Source: Isoetes taiwanensis
Lineage: Eukaryota; Streptophyta; Lycopodiopsida; Isoetales; Isoetaceae
Direction: 5' to 3'
Length of the DNA: 64,000 bases
NCBI GenBank assembly: GCA_021234155.1
Contig: JAJEKV010000033.1
Span: 8,713,641 to 8,777,640 of the forward strand
Part shown: positions 1-11,530 of the stretch, one piece after another
Layout of the letters: each line of letters begins with the position of its first letter
How positions within the stretch are numbered: the stretch's first letter is position 1
Program-made: the position numbers and the translations under genes
The notes under the pieces: generated by a model
Told to the model about the DNA's origin: nothing
Database searches by the model: none
The model's input: only the letters and a program-made list of their open reading frames with translations

Positions 1-1525
1 TCTAGAATCTTGTTTCAGTTTTTTTTCTATTTTGTTTTGAATGGGCACTTCACATGGCGTTTTTTTTTCCTTGATGCTCAAAACTAGGCGACTCAATCTT
101 TGCATCAATATTTCAGCCCAAATTCAGCATCGCAGGTTGCATCCTGCGACAGCTGAACTCTTATAACAGGGCTAAATTTTTTTTGGCTCAGCCCAAGTTG
201 AGCAAGGATTCAACAGTGTTGGTTGTATCTTTGAAGCTGGCTTGGAACTCAGCTCTTCTTTTCTCAATGGTGTTGTCTCGAACTTGAATGCTATTTATAA
301 GTTTCAACAGAAAAGATCTAGAGGTTTGTGTAAGAAGACATTGAAATAGAACAGACTTAAATGGGTTCTACCATGAACTTAAATACATCCTGCCAAATTT
401 TTTATGCAAATTGTAGTCATTTAATTTTTTCTCTTAATGCATATCAAGAGTCCTGAAACTCTAGAAGTATGTTGTCACTGGCGTATCCTTTTTTTCCAAC
501 TTCGTGTGTGACTATGAGAGTACATTTAAGAGTTGAGTGATGCATCAAGTCTTTGGAATTTGAACTTATGTTTAAATTACGCATTGTATGATATCAAATG
601 CTACAATTCTTCTATTGATGCTCCTCTCATGCGTAATATTTGCCTCAACAACTTATCGGTTGTTTAATCTCAACTTTTTCACGTAAATTTAAGTTTGTGA
701 ATCTGAATGAGTTTACCAATATATAAAATAAGAGAACACATATCCACAATACAAAATTTATGGCCAGTGATTACATTAAGAACAATGGAATTTCAAGCTT
801 GAAGTCTGAGAATCAAGTTGACACTCATAAGAATCCATTTATGGAGAAGTACAATTGCAGCGTTAAGCATTCCAGTGGGATCTTTATGAAATACGGGTGA
901 ATTCAAAGCGAACTTTCAAAATTTCATGGAATGTTCACCCATACACAATCTATCGTCTATAATCCTTAAAATATATACACTCAACTTCGTAGAGGCTCTA
1001 CATAGTACACACAGTTTGAAAACTTTCTTTTTTCGAATGCCTTTGAGTCAAGTTGAGCGAGCTTTTTTTGAATGCCCTCGAGTCGATCTGAGTGAGTGTT
1101 GTTTAATGGGTTGGTATTGACATACTTTCTATAATACTTAGACATTTTAGGGAGGTGCCAATGATGGCTTCTAAACCTCGATTATAGGAATAATCAAATG
1201 TTTTACATTTTTTTGGTAGTGGCTTAAAGCTTGAGTTGAGAACTTTTCTTAAAGAAAAATCATATGTGCAAAACCTTCTTAACATTTGGACTAGATCTTC
1301 TCGTGATTGATTTTGGGGGTGAGTGCAATATGTGTTTTGTGAGAGCTAGATGAATCTTTCAAACTGGTTGTGTTTTGTAGGGAACCCAATGATTCTTAAG
1401 GAAACCTATATAGAATCTTAAGAAACATTCATTGTATTTTGGAGAATGTTAATGGCATTTTAGAAATGTATGGAATCTTATAGAATCTTTCGGGACCTTG
1501 GGTAGTCTTAAAGGAATAGCGGACT
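1..1525. other. AT-rich gene-free stretch
   Basis: No coding region with a recognisable motif is seen. ORFs here are short and compositionally random. Around 1380-1510 the sequence becomes rich in AGAATCTT and GGAATCTT words, the complement of the AGATTCC words in the 10-bp-register repeats elsewhere in the window, so a decayed repeat fragment may lie here. Confidence 0.5.
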
Positions 1526-4050
1526 TTATAAGCAATTCTTAAGTAAAACTCAACAATTAACATTTAGGGATATTTAGTAGTAGGGGCGATTTCTCAAGCC
1601 CCAAAACTAAGCATCCTTAATGAAAAGTAGTTGAGACAAATTCTAAAGCATCCTTAATGAAAAGTAGTTGAGACAAATTACATTACAAAGTAGAAAGCAA
1701 ATTGTAAAGTAGACTTATCTTGAAAGTGTATAGTTTAAACATTAACTTGTAAAGCATTATAGCATACAGTTACATTTTTTTTAGTACTTCCACAACCTTC
1801 CATGTTGCGCCAACCACGGTAGCAAAAGCGAGAGACAATTGGAGGAGAGAACCCGTTACTGCGAGCCAATCATGCAAGCGTTAGCGATAATCCGTAGCGA
1901 TGCAAGGGCCAAAAGGTACATTGGGTCTCGGTTTATCGATCACCAATTGTATCCTTTGCCTGGAAAACACTAACAAGAAAGAGAAATGGAATTATAACTT
2001 GAGAATTATCCAAATCCAAATAGTTGCAGTAGGATTTGCCATACATTAATCAAATTTATAAGTTATGCACTCCCAGATATAGACCTGGTGCATCAAGCTT
2101 GTAATAATTTCTAACTTCAGCCTAAGCCTAGAAACACAATAAAGAAAATGCATATTGCTTATGCATTCCTCTTTGTATCACAAGTACAATTTCTGCATGA
2201 CCATATGAATGCACTAATGCACCAAGATACCCTGAATAGGCTCATATGCGGCCCAGGCAAATAGCAAAAGCCTTCATACTAGCAAAAATTTTGGTTCTAT
2301 GATGAAAATATTGACTCGGACCTTTAAAGTGTGTATTAGCCATATTATCGGTACTGCAAGTTGGCATTCTTGGACGTTTTTTTTATCCTTATATCTCAAT
2401 AACTTCTAGCCATGTTCTAGGTGACATGGAGAGTGCATTAGTCTTTGGTAATTGCGACATATCTATATGTCTTTGGTATATGCCTTGAAACAAAGCTGAA
2501 AAATAAGGCAAAAACCGGTTATAATATTGTTTGCAACACGAAAACCTCACAACATGCTTCAATTTTGAATGCGAAAAATCTGATGATGAACAAGCGAACC
2601 AAGTATTTGACTGCTTGCATCAAGGCTATTGTAAACTCGGTTTAAAGGAATAAAATAAATTAAAATCTTGAAAGCTTATATAGAGCGATGCGAAATACAC
2701 ATTAGTTTCATCTTTCTATAAGCGCATAAAGATCGGCATTGTTGTGGTCGGTGACCTAAAAACAAAATCGTATGATGCATATAAGTAGAAATTTGTCATG
2801 GTATGGTGATATGACCATGATTTCCACCTTATCAATTTATGCCAGAGTAAAGAATCTCAGTATAGCTCCAACACAAAGCAAATCGAAAGTAGTGACTGCT
2901 CCTTAGAACATTTCGGCCAGTTTCACCTTCAATAAAATGCATAGCTTCCATTTTTTTAATTGAAACCGGATCATGAAGCAAGATCTACTGATTAAGCTCA
3001 TGAGGAGTTCGTTCCCCAAAATCCGAAAGATGGCATATCCAAAAATGCATTTAAGGCTTGCATAAGCCAAATCGGTAAAATGGCGCCCGACATACCATGC
3101 TTGCGACCAGAAAAAGCTGACCCAGATTCCTTGCTTGTATAAAATATCAGAGAATAAATGGATTTTGTAACAAACCAGCCTTGCTACAGACACATCAAAT
3201 TCCGGATTTGCAACAAGCTTCTATGTTTCAACCAAAACAGGCACGTCTGCGCTCTTTTTGGCTTCCCACAAGTCCGACCAGCCTATTTTTGGCAAGGGAT
3301 AACCCCATTTCGTATTTCTTCTGCTCTGTCATGCGTTGATTCGATCATCTCGACCCTTTTAGAGGCTGACGTTCAAGCGCCAGCGCCAAATATCCGCGGT
3401 AAAGGGAGTTGAAACCCTAACATGATATCTGCAAAAGACCTTTACAATTCCAAAGGTTTTATTTGCCCCCATTTGTAACACAAAATACACATGAACAATG
3501 TCATCATGTGCATGGGTATATCTGTTATTTTGTACCGGTTATACTTCCTTGTAGACATACTACACACTATGGCATTAAGCCATGTTTCATATATGGCATA
3601 TACGTTTTTGCCCTAGCTCGATTTCCATTCATCTGTATTTTTTTCATAACTAGCCTTTGTGAAGACCAAATAGGCAGTCAATTTTAGACCTTTGCCCAAT
3701 TATGCCAAGGGTCAACCTACTCATCATGACTAGTATGATGGCGCCATCAAATGCATGACCAAGCCATAGGAACCATGTAGCAACATGATGTGAAAATTCA
3801 AAAATACCATACTACCTGATGGTGCCATAGTATTTTAGGCAACCCTATCTAATCTTTGGGGAGGTTCCCACCCACGCACATTAGTACCGTGGTGCCATTG
3901 TATTTAGGCAACCATAGCATTAAAGGGTATACCGCGACTCTAGTATTTTGAGCATGTGCAGCGGCATAAGCTACATCGGTGTTATATCCGACTCATGTGT
4001 TTCGGTAGTCTCCAACTTTGTGATATATATTTATATTTATATATATATAT
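1526..4050 (+). repeat. 2.5-kb direct repeat, copy 1
   Basis: This block is repeated in the same orientation at 4713-7205, about 3187 bp downstream. Both copies start at TTATAAGCAATTC and end at TGATATATATTTATA. They share near-identical sequence apart from scattered 1-4 base differences, many at CNG or CG sites. A 36-bp segment near 1611-1680 is itself doubled in this copy. No protein motif was recognised on either strand. ORFs such as 2903-3193 and 3158-3412 are partly shared by both copies but broken differently, which argues that they are not coding. Confidence 0.9.
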
Positions 4051-4712
4051 AGTATCCTACCTCCCTGCTTGAGGAAGTAGGGTCCTAAAAGAAAATTGAT
4101 TATATTGCTAGGTAGCGGGGTACCTAGCATTCTGCTAGGACCCTACGTTACCTGTAAATCGTTACTTCGTTAAAAGCTAAAAGATAAATCACATAGCAGA
4201 TATTCATACCTTTATGGTCCTGCTCAGGTTTCAAGAAGCCCAATTTTTTAATGTTCATAAACCATAGAAATCCGTCATCATTTCGTGGCTAGTACTTGTC
4301 ATTTTGAAATTTCCCAATGCATCGATAAATAGCAAGCGGTAAGTAAGTAGCAAGCAAGTAATAGCCTATGTACTTGATGAAGCGGTCGCGAATGAAAAAC
4401 ATAATGTTCAATAGATCACGAGAGGTGTCTTGTGTTCAATTAATTCAGGTGGACTCAAAGGATAGAGTTTCATATCCTTGAATATGATATGAGATGTTTT
4501 GACATATATACTTTCCTTTGCCTAGGGTCTAATCTAGCCAAGTCCATACTCCTAACTTGGTCTTAGCAGAAGCTAGAGAAATTACGTCACGGCACTACCC
4601 GGGCCCTAAACCAAATGAGTCCAACAAGAATACTTACTTTCACATTCGGGCTACCTAGTAGAGGGCTGATTTCTCAAGCCCCAAAACTATGTGTCCTTAA
4701 TGAAAAGCTGCA
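4051..4712. other. Spacer between the 2.5-kb direct repeats
   Basis: About 660 bp separate the two copies. The last part (4660-4708) repeats the GATTTCTCAAGCCCC segment found near the start of each copy, so it is a truncated third copy of that end. No gene, primer-binding site or polypurine tract was recognised, so there is no support for calling the flanks LTRs. Confidence 0.6.
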
Positions 4713-7190
4713 TTATAAGCAATTCTTAAGTAAAACTCAACAATTAACATTTAGGGATATTTAGTGAGGGCGATTTCTCAAGCCCCAAAACTAAGCATCC
4801 TTAATGAAAAGTAGTTGAGACAAATTCTAAAACATCACATTACAAAGTAGAGAGCAAATTGTAAAGTAGACTTATCTTGAAAGTGTATAGTTTAAACATT
4901 AACTTGTAAAAGCGTATAGCATCTGAGTTACATTTTTTTCATTACTTCCACAACCTTCCATGTTGCGCCAACCACGGTAGCAAAAGCGAGAGACAATTGG
5001 AGGGAGAGAACCCGTACTGCGACCAATCATGCAAGCGTTAGCGGTAATCCCGGTAGCGATGCAAGGGCCAAAAGGTACATTGGGTCTCTCGGTTTATCAG
5101 CGATCACCAATTGTATCCTTTTGCCCTGAGGAAAACACTAACAAAAAGAAATGGAATTATAACTTGAGAATTATCCAAATCCAAATAGTTGCGGTAGGAT
5201 TTGCCATACATTAATCAAATTTATAAGTTATGCACTCCCGGATATAGACACGGTGCATCAAGCTTGTAATAATTTCTAACCCGACCTAAGCCTAGAAACA
5301 CAATAAAGAAAATGCATATTGCTTATGCATTCCTCTTTGTATCACAAAGTACAATTTCTGCATGACCATATGAATGCACTAATGCACCAAGATACCACTG
5401 AATAGGCTCATATGCGGCCCGGGCAAATAGCAAAAGCCTTCATACTAGCAAGGCTGGTTCTATGATGAAAATATTGACTCGGACCTTTAAAGTGTGTCGC
5501 CATATTATTTTGCAAGTTGGCATTCTTGGACCGTTTTTTATCCTTATATCTCAATAACTTCTAGCCATGTTCTAGGTGACATGGAGAGTGCATTAGTCTT
5601 TGGTAATTGCGACATATCTATATGTCTTTGGTATATGCCTTGAAACAAAGCTGAAAAATAAGGCAAAAACCGGTTATAATATTGTTTGCAACTGAAAACC
5701 TCACAACATGCTTCAATTTTGAATGCCGCGAAAAATCTGATGATGAACAAGCGAACCAAGTATTTGACTGCTTGCATCAAGGCTATTGTAAACTCGGTTT
5801 AAAGGAATAAAATAAATTAAAATCTTGAAAGCTTATATAGAAACGTCTGAAATACACATTAGTTTCATCTTTCTATAAGCGCATAAAGATCCGGCATTGT
5901 TTGCGGGTCGGTGACCTAAAAGCAAAATCGTATGATGCATATAAGTAGAAATTTTGTCATGGTATGGCGATATGACCATGATTTCCACCTTATCAATTTA
6001 TGCGGAGTAAAGAATCTCGGTATAGCTCCAACACAAAGCAAATCGAAAGTAGTATTTGCTCCTTAGAACATTTCGGCCCGGTTTCACCTTCAATAAAATG
6101 CATAGCTTCCATTTTTTAATTGAAGCCGGATCATGAAGCAAGATCTTGATTAAGCTCATGAGGAGTTCGTTCCCCAAAATCAGAAAGATGGCATATCAAA
6201 AATGCATTTAAGGCTTGCATAAGCCAAATCGGTAAAAGTAAGCGCCCGGACATACCATGCTTGCGACCGAGAAAAAAGCTGACCAGATTCCTTGCTTGTA
6301 TAAAATATCGAGGAGAATAAATGGATTTTGTAACAAACCGACCTTTACTTCTGAGACACATCAAATTCGGGTTGCAACAAGCTTCTATGTTTCAACAAAA
6401 GCAGACGCGTCTGGCGCTCTTTTTGGCTTCCCACAAGTCCGACCGGCCTATTTTTGGCAGGGATAACCCCATTTCGTATTTCTTACGCTCTGTCATGCGG
6501 TCGATCATCTCGACCCTTTTAGGGCGGCCGTTTCAACGCCAGCGCCAAATATCCGCGGTAAAGGGAGTTGAAACCCTAACATGATATGCGCAAAAGACCT
6601 TTACAATTCAAAGGTTTTATTTGCCCCATTTGTAACACAAAATACACATGAACAATGTCATCATGTGCATGGGTATATCTGTTATTTTTAATACCAGGTT
6701 ATACTTCCTTGTAGACATACTACACACTATGGCATTAAGCCATGTTTCATATATGGCATATCGTTTTTTGCCCTAGCTTCGATTTCCATTCATCGTATTT
6801 TTTTTCATAACTAGCCTTTGTGAAGACCAAATAGGTGATCAATTTTAGACCTTTGCCCAATTATGCCAAGGGTCAACCTACTCATCATGACTAGTATGAT
6901 AAAGCCATCAAATGCATGACCAAGCCATAGGAACCATGTAGCAACATGATGTGAAAATTCAAAAATACCATACTACGATGGTGCCATAGTATTTTAGGCA
7001 ACCCTATCTAATCTTTGGGGAGGTTCCCACCCCGCACATTAGTACCCGTGGTGCCATTGTATTTAGGCAACCATAGCATTAAAGGGTATACACGGCTCTA
7101 GTATTTTGAGCATGTGCAGCGGCATAAGCTACATCGGTGTTATATCCGGCTCATGTGTTCGGTAGTCTCCAACTTTGTGATATATATTTA

Positions 7191-7205
<15 letters not shown>
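4713..7205 (+). repeat. 2.5-kb direct repeat, copy 2
   Basis: Second copy of the 1526-4050 block in direct orientation. It ends in a TA-rich tract that expands here into a long TA microsatellite, whereas copy 1 has only a short one. Compared with copy 1, differences cluster at sites such as CAG, CTG, CCG and CGG and include many small indels. No coding potential is supported. Confidence 0.9.

Positions 7206-7242
<37 letters not shown>
7197..7242. repeat. TA microsatellite
   Basis: Uninterrupted TA dinucleotide run of about 46 bp at the junction between direct-repeat copy 2 and HSE-bearing element copy X. Confidence 0.97.
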
Positions 7243-7244
<2 letters not shown>

Positions 7245-7774
7245 AAAATTTAATCGTCCCTGGTGCATTGTTCGATTTAGCATGTTCTTACGGTTGCAAG
7301 GCCCCTTGTGGGTGCTCCTAGGTAACCAACGATTCTACTGAGATTCTCTTGTGATTCCTCTATATTCTTCAACATTCTATGTATTATAGTTAGCATTCAC
7401 GAAGATTCCTCTAGATTCTCTTAGAATTTTCTATTTTGATTGAGGTGCTTACCCATGAGCATTTAGAACACACTTTCTATTTTTAGACTTAGGCGCTTAC
7501 CCTGAGCATCTAGAACATTTTTTTTTTCAAGATTTATATTGTACACCTTTATTATGAAACATTTAGAACATTCTATTGTGGCTCTTTGCAAAATCTTAAA
7601 AAAACTCTAAGATTTCATCAAGATTTTCTTAGATTCCATTAGATATTATGAAGATTCCCTTAGATTCAACTAGATTTTAAGAGATTCCCTTAGACTTGTA
7701 AATATCTTCCTAGATTCCCTTACAATTTATGAGATTTCCTTAGATTCCCTTTAATTCTCCTGGATTCCCTTACA

Positions 7775-7817
7775 TTCTAGAAATTTCTAGAACATTCTAG
7801 AACTTTCTGGAACATTC
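7775..7817 (+). promoter_or_regulatory. Perfect heat-shock-element run (copy X)
   Basis: TTC at 7775, GAA at 7780, TTC at 7785, GAA at 7790, TTC at 7795, GAA at 7800, TTC at 7805, GAA at 7810 and TTC at 7815 form nine consecutive alternating 5-bp units with no mismatch. Alternating nGAAn/nTTCn units are the known binding consensus of trimeric heat shock factors, which need about three. The match is seen directly; function is inferred. Confidence 0.7.
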
Positions 7818-7987
7818 TGAAACTTTCAAAATGTCCTAGAACTTTCTGGAAGTATTTCCCTATTTCCTTACATTCTCGAAGATTCCCCTACATTCTAGAA
7901 CTTATTAGAACAATTTGGGATTTTGTCTTAATTAGGACATTACCCTTAAGTATATTTGAAACATAAATTGTTCATAGAATTAATGCT

Positions 7988-8041
7988 TGGTCTAGTGGTT
8001 AGAATGGGGGGCTGGGGGGTTAATCACCAGGGTTCGAATCC
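7988..8041 (+). promoter_or_regulatory. tRNA-like Pol III A and B boxes (copy X)
   Basis: TGGTCTAGTGG at 7988 matches the A-box consensus TRGYNNARNGG at every position. GGTTCGAATCC at 8031 matches the B-box consensus GGTTCGANTCC. The 43-bp start-to-start spacing is tRNA-like. The intervening sequence cannot form a convincing anticodon stem and the acceptor ends pair poorly, so this is a tRNA-derived internal promoter relic and not a tRNA gene. Confidence 0.7.
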
Positions 8042-8523
8042 CCTCCAATAACATAAAAAATTTTAAAAGCCTTTCCTTAAAATTTGTTGAAAATACCAAG
8101 GCCCGAGCATGCAATGTGAGCCGTAGGATCTTGGACCAAGGATTATGATCAATCTGGACCGTAGGATCATGTAGGATATATCTAAAACAGCGTGTTTCGC
8201 CGGATCTCGGATCGATGTGCAAGGATCGGATCAATCGGACCGTAGCATCGCGGTACACATATTATATGTGTAAACTCCCAAAACCATCTCTACCGTAGGG
8301 ATACGGCCCCAAAGATTACCGTCGGATCTCGAGCGGACCCCGGATAAGCGACAAAAAACGGGGATCGGATCAATCTGGACCGTAGCATCGCGGCACACAC
8401 ATATTATATGTAAACTCCCAAGCCATCTCGGCGTAGGGATCGTCCCAAAACCCGCGTGGAGCCATGGGATCTCGAGCGACCCGGTCGGATAAAGCGACAA
8501 ACATAAGAACATATATAGAGTAG

Positions 8524-8655
<132 letters not shown>

Positions 8656-8685
8656 AGTCACAGTGAAAAAAAAAGTGAAAACAAA

Positions 8686-10105
8686 AAATGCATATCAGTA
8701 TATAAAAGTGTAGTTATGCTTGGTAATGGGTCTATTAGCTATAGTGAATGAAAATCGGGGAGTAAAATCCAAGCTTAAAAAGATTAGTATCAATTCAACT
8801 GGAGATTTGCGATCTAAATTTTTGCTTGAGTAATTTACAATAAAAATCTTAGCAAGGAAGTTGGAAAAACTGTATATTTCTTTCGGCGTGACATCACTTC
8901 CGGTAGAATACCAATCAAATATATCATATTTGTGCGGTTCAAGAAAATAGAACAGATTTGCAAAAAAAAACGACTTACCCAAAGAAAACAATAAAAAGCC
9001 GGTTGAAGCGAGGGAAAAAAAAATGGCATCGAGGTTTAGGCGACTTAGAAAAGACTTGAGTATTTATAGGTCTTGAGGTCCACCCTTCTATAGAAAAACA
9101 AAGATTCACAAGAATAAAAAAGTTCATTAGAGACTTCTTGACCCATACAAACCTCCAACCCAATAGCCCGCAGTTTGACGAGTCCCGGTTCAACAATCAA
9201 ACAAAAAGAATGCATGACTCTTTACCTTCACCATGTTGTCGCTCTTCACATCTTTGCTTCATCCATACATGTCATTGGTGGTCTGCGACATTGCTCGGCC
9301 CCACATTTAACGGGGTATATACAACCTGGACACTAGAGACAATACCTTATAGAACCCAAATACCTGTTTTGGGAGTTTCAGAAGTCGAATTCTTGGTTAG
9401 GCCGCTGCTTTATAATTTTCACAAAGTCGAAGATCAGAATACTGTTGCCTCCAGCAAGTTTTAAACCCCCTTGTTTCCAAACGCTCAAGAATCTCAAGTG
9501 TGCAATGAAATGGATAATAAACTTGCTATTATAATTCAAAATAAATCTTTCATTTGCATATCCATAAGGAAGAAATAGATTCCATGAGATTCCTTTCGAG
9601 ACACTCAAGATATGCTCTTAGATTCGAAAAGATTGCCTAAATACCCCCTAGATTCTTTGAAGACTCTTTAAGATTCCCTTGACCCTCTTGAATCCAGTGT
9701 CACCACGATGAAATGATGCCATCGTTAACCAATGAAGAACTAAATACCTAAAGGTCAAAACCATAAGTTACAGTTAACCCTTGATAGTCAAGCTCAATTT
9801 TAGAGAGAGGCCTAATGACATGCATCACCTTATAAGGATAAACAACTAGAATCACAAACATCGCCCTTTTTCTTAACCACAGTCAACCTCTTACCCAACC
9901 ATGCTAGGGAAGAATCTTCCCTCTTGGAAAATAGGTGGAACCAACCCAACCCTTGAGTTAGGATTGTTTAGTCATTCATGTCAATTGCTTGAAGTGGTCA
10001 TACAATAAAAAGCGATTTGACACTCTGATTAGCTAAGAAGAACTGAAGGCTTCACTTTAAATCCCTTTATACAATCTGGAATTATTACAATCAATTAGCT
10101 ACACC
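8686..10105 (+). repeat. 1.42-kb tandem duplication, unit A
   Basis: Unit A starts at the AAAATGCATATCAG word and ends at CAATTAGCTACAC. It is followed within a few bases by unit B in the same orientation, with a period of about 1424 bp. The second half (about 9480-10100) is nearly identical between units, while the first half carries many small differences at CNG or CG sites. Translations on both strands show no recognised domain. A reverse-complement relic of part of this unit lies near 35091-35300, so the family is dispersed. Confidence 0.9.
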
Positions 10106-10108
10106 AAA

Positions 10109-11530
10109 AAATGCATATCAGTATATAAAAGTGTAGTTATGCTTGGTAATGGGTCTATTAGCTATAGTGAATGAAAATCGGGGAGTAAAATCCAAGCTTA
10201 AAAAGATTAGTATCAATTCAACTGGAGATTTGCGATCTAAATTTTTGCTTGAGTAATTTACAATAAAAATCTTAGCAAGGAAGTTGGAAAAACTGTATAT
10301 TTCACTCGGCAGCATCACTTCCAGTAGAATACCAATCAAATATATCATATTTGTGCAGTTCCAAGAAAATAGAACCGTTGCAAAAAAAACGACTTACCCA
10401 AAGAAAACAATAAAAAAGCCAGTTGAAGCGAGGGAAAAAAAATGGCATCGAGGTTTAGACGACTTAGAAAAGACTTGAGTATTTATAGGTCTTGGAGGTC
10501 CACCCTTCTATAGAAAAACAAAGATTCACAAGAATAAAAAGTTCATTAGGGACTTCACTGACCCATACAAACCTCCAACCCAATAGCCACAGTTTGACCA
10601 GAGTCCTGGTTCAACAATCAAACAAAAAGAATGCATGACTCTTTACCTTCACCATGTTGTCGCTCTTCACATCTTTGCTTCGTCCATACATGTCATTGGT
10701 GGTCACGACATTGCTTTCGTCCCACATTTAACAGGGGTATATACAACTGCGGACACTAGAGACAATACCTTATAGAACCCAAATACTGCTTTTGGGAGTT
10801 TGAAGTCGAATTCTTGGTTAGGCCGCATTTTGCTTTATAATTTTCACAAAGTCGAAGATGGGAATATTTGTTGCCTCCGGCCAAGTTTTAAACCCCTTGT
10901 TTCCAAACGCTCAAGAATCTCAAGTGTGCAATGAAATGGATAATAAACTTGCTATTATAATTCAAAATAAATCTTTCATTTGCATATCCATAAGGAAGAA
11001 ATAGATTCCATGAGATTCCTTTCGAGACACTCAAGATATGCTCTTAGATTCGAAAAGATTGCCTAAATACCCCCTAGATTCTTTGAAGACTCTTTAAGAT
11101 TCCCTTGACCCTCTTGAATCCAGTGTCACCACGATGAAATGATGCCATCGTTAACCAATGAAGAACTAAATACCTAAAGGTCAAAACCATAAGTTACTGA
11201 TTAACCCTTGATAGTCAAGCTCAATTTTAGAGAGGCCTAATGACATGCATCACCTTATAAGGATAAACAACTAGAATCACAAACATCGCCCTTTTTCTTA
11301 ACCACAGTCAACCTCTTACCCAACCATGCTAGGGAAGAATCTTCCCTCTTGGAAAATAGGTGGAACCAACCCAACCCTTGAGTTAGGATTGTTTAGTCAT
11401 TCATGTCAATTGCTTGAAGTGGTCATACAATAAAAAGCGATTTGACACTCTGATTAGCTAAGAAGAACTGAAGGCTTCACTTTAAATCCCTTTATACGAT
11501 CTGGAATTATTACAATCAATTAGCTACACG
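10109..11530 (+). repeat. 1.42-kb tandem duplication, unit B
   Basis: Head-to-tail copy of 8686-10105. It ends at CAATTAGCTACACG, after which the sequence diverges. No coding capacity is conserved between the two units. Confidence 0.9.

Larger units (their letters stand above)
7243..8518 (+). mobile_element. HSE-array/Pol III-box repeat element, copy X
   Basis: This is one of three related copies (others at 36041-37610 and 58747-59552). In order it holds a 5' segment with GCATTGTTC and TAGCATGTTCTTACG, a long decayed 10-bp-register array of AGATTCCCTT and TTCTAGAA words (about 7370-7910), tRNA-like A and B boxes (7988-8041), the shared AAAATTTTAAAAGCCTTTCCTTAA tract, and a 3' domain of repeated GGACCGTAGGATC and AAACTCCCAA modules ending at ACATAAGAACATATATA. 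TA microsatellites flank both sides. No reverse transcriptase or transposase is present, so it is non-autonomous. The tRNA-related head suggests a SINE-like or composite element. The family is not one I recognise, and exact termini are uncertain by tens of bases. Confidence 0.75.

Noticed and set aside
1526-7205. LTR retrotransposon with 2.5-kb LTRs
   Set aside because: No TG...CA termini, primer-binding site, polypurine tract or gag/pol similarity was seen, and the spacer is only 660 bp with a partial third repeat copy.
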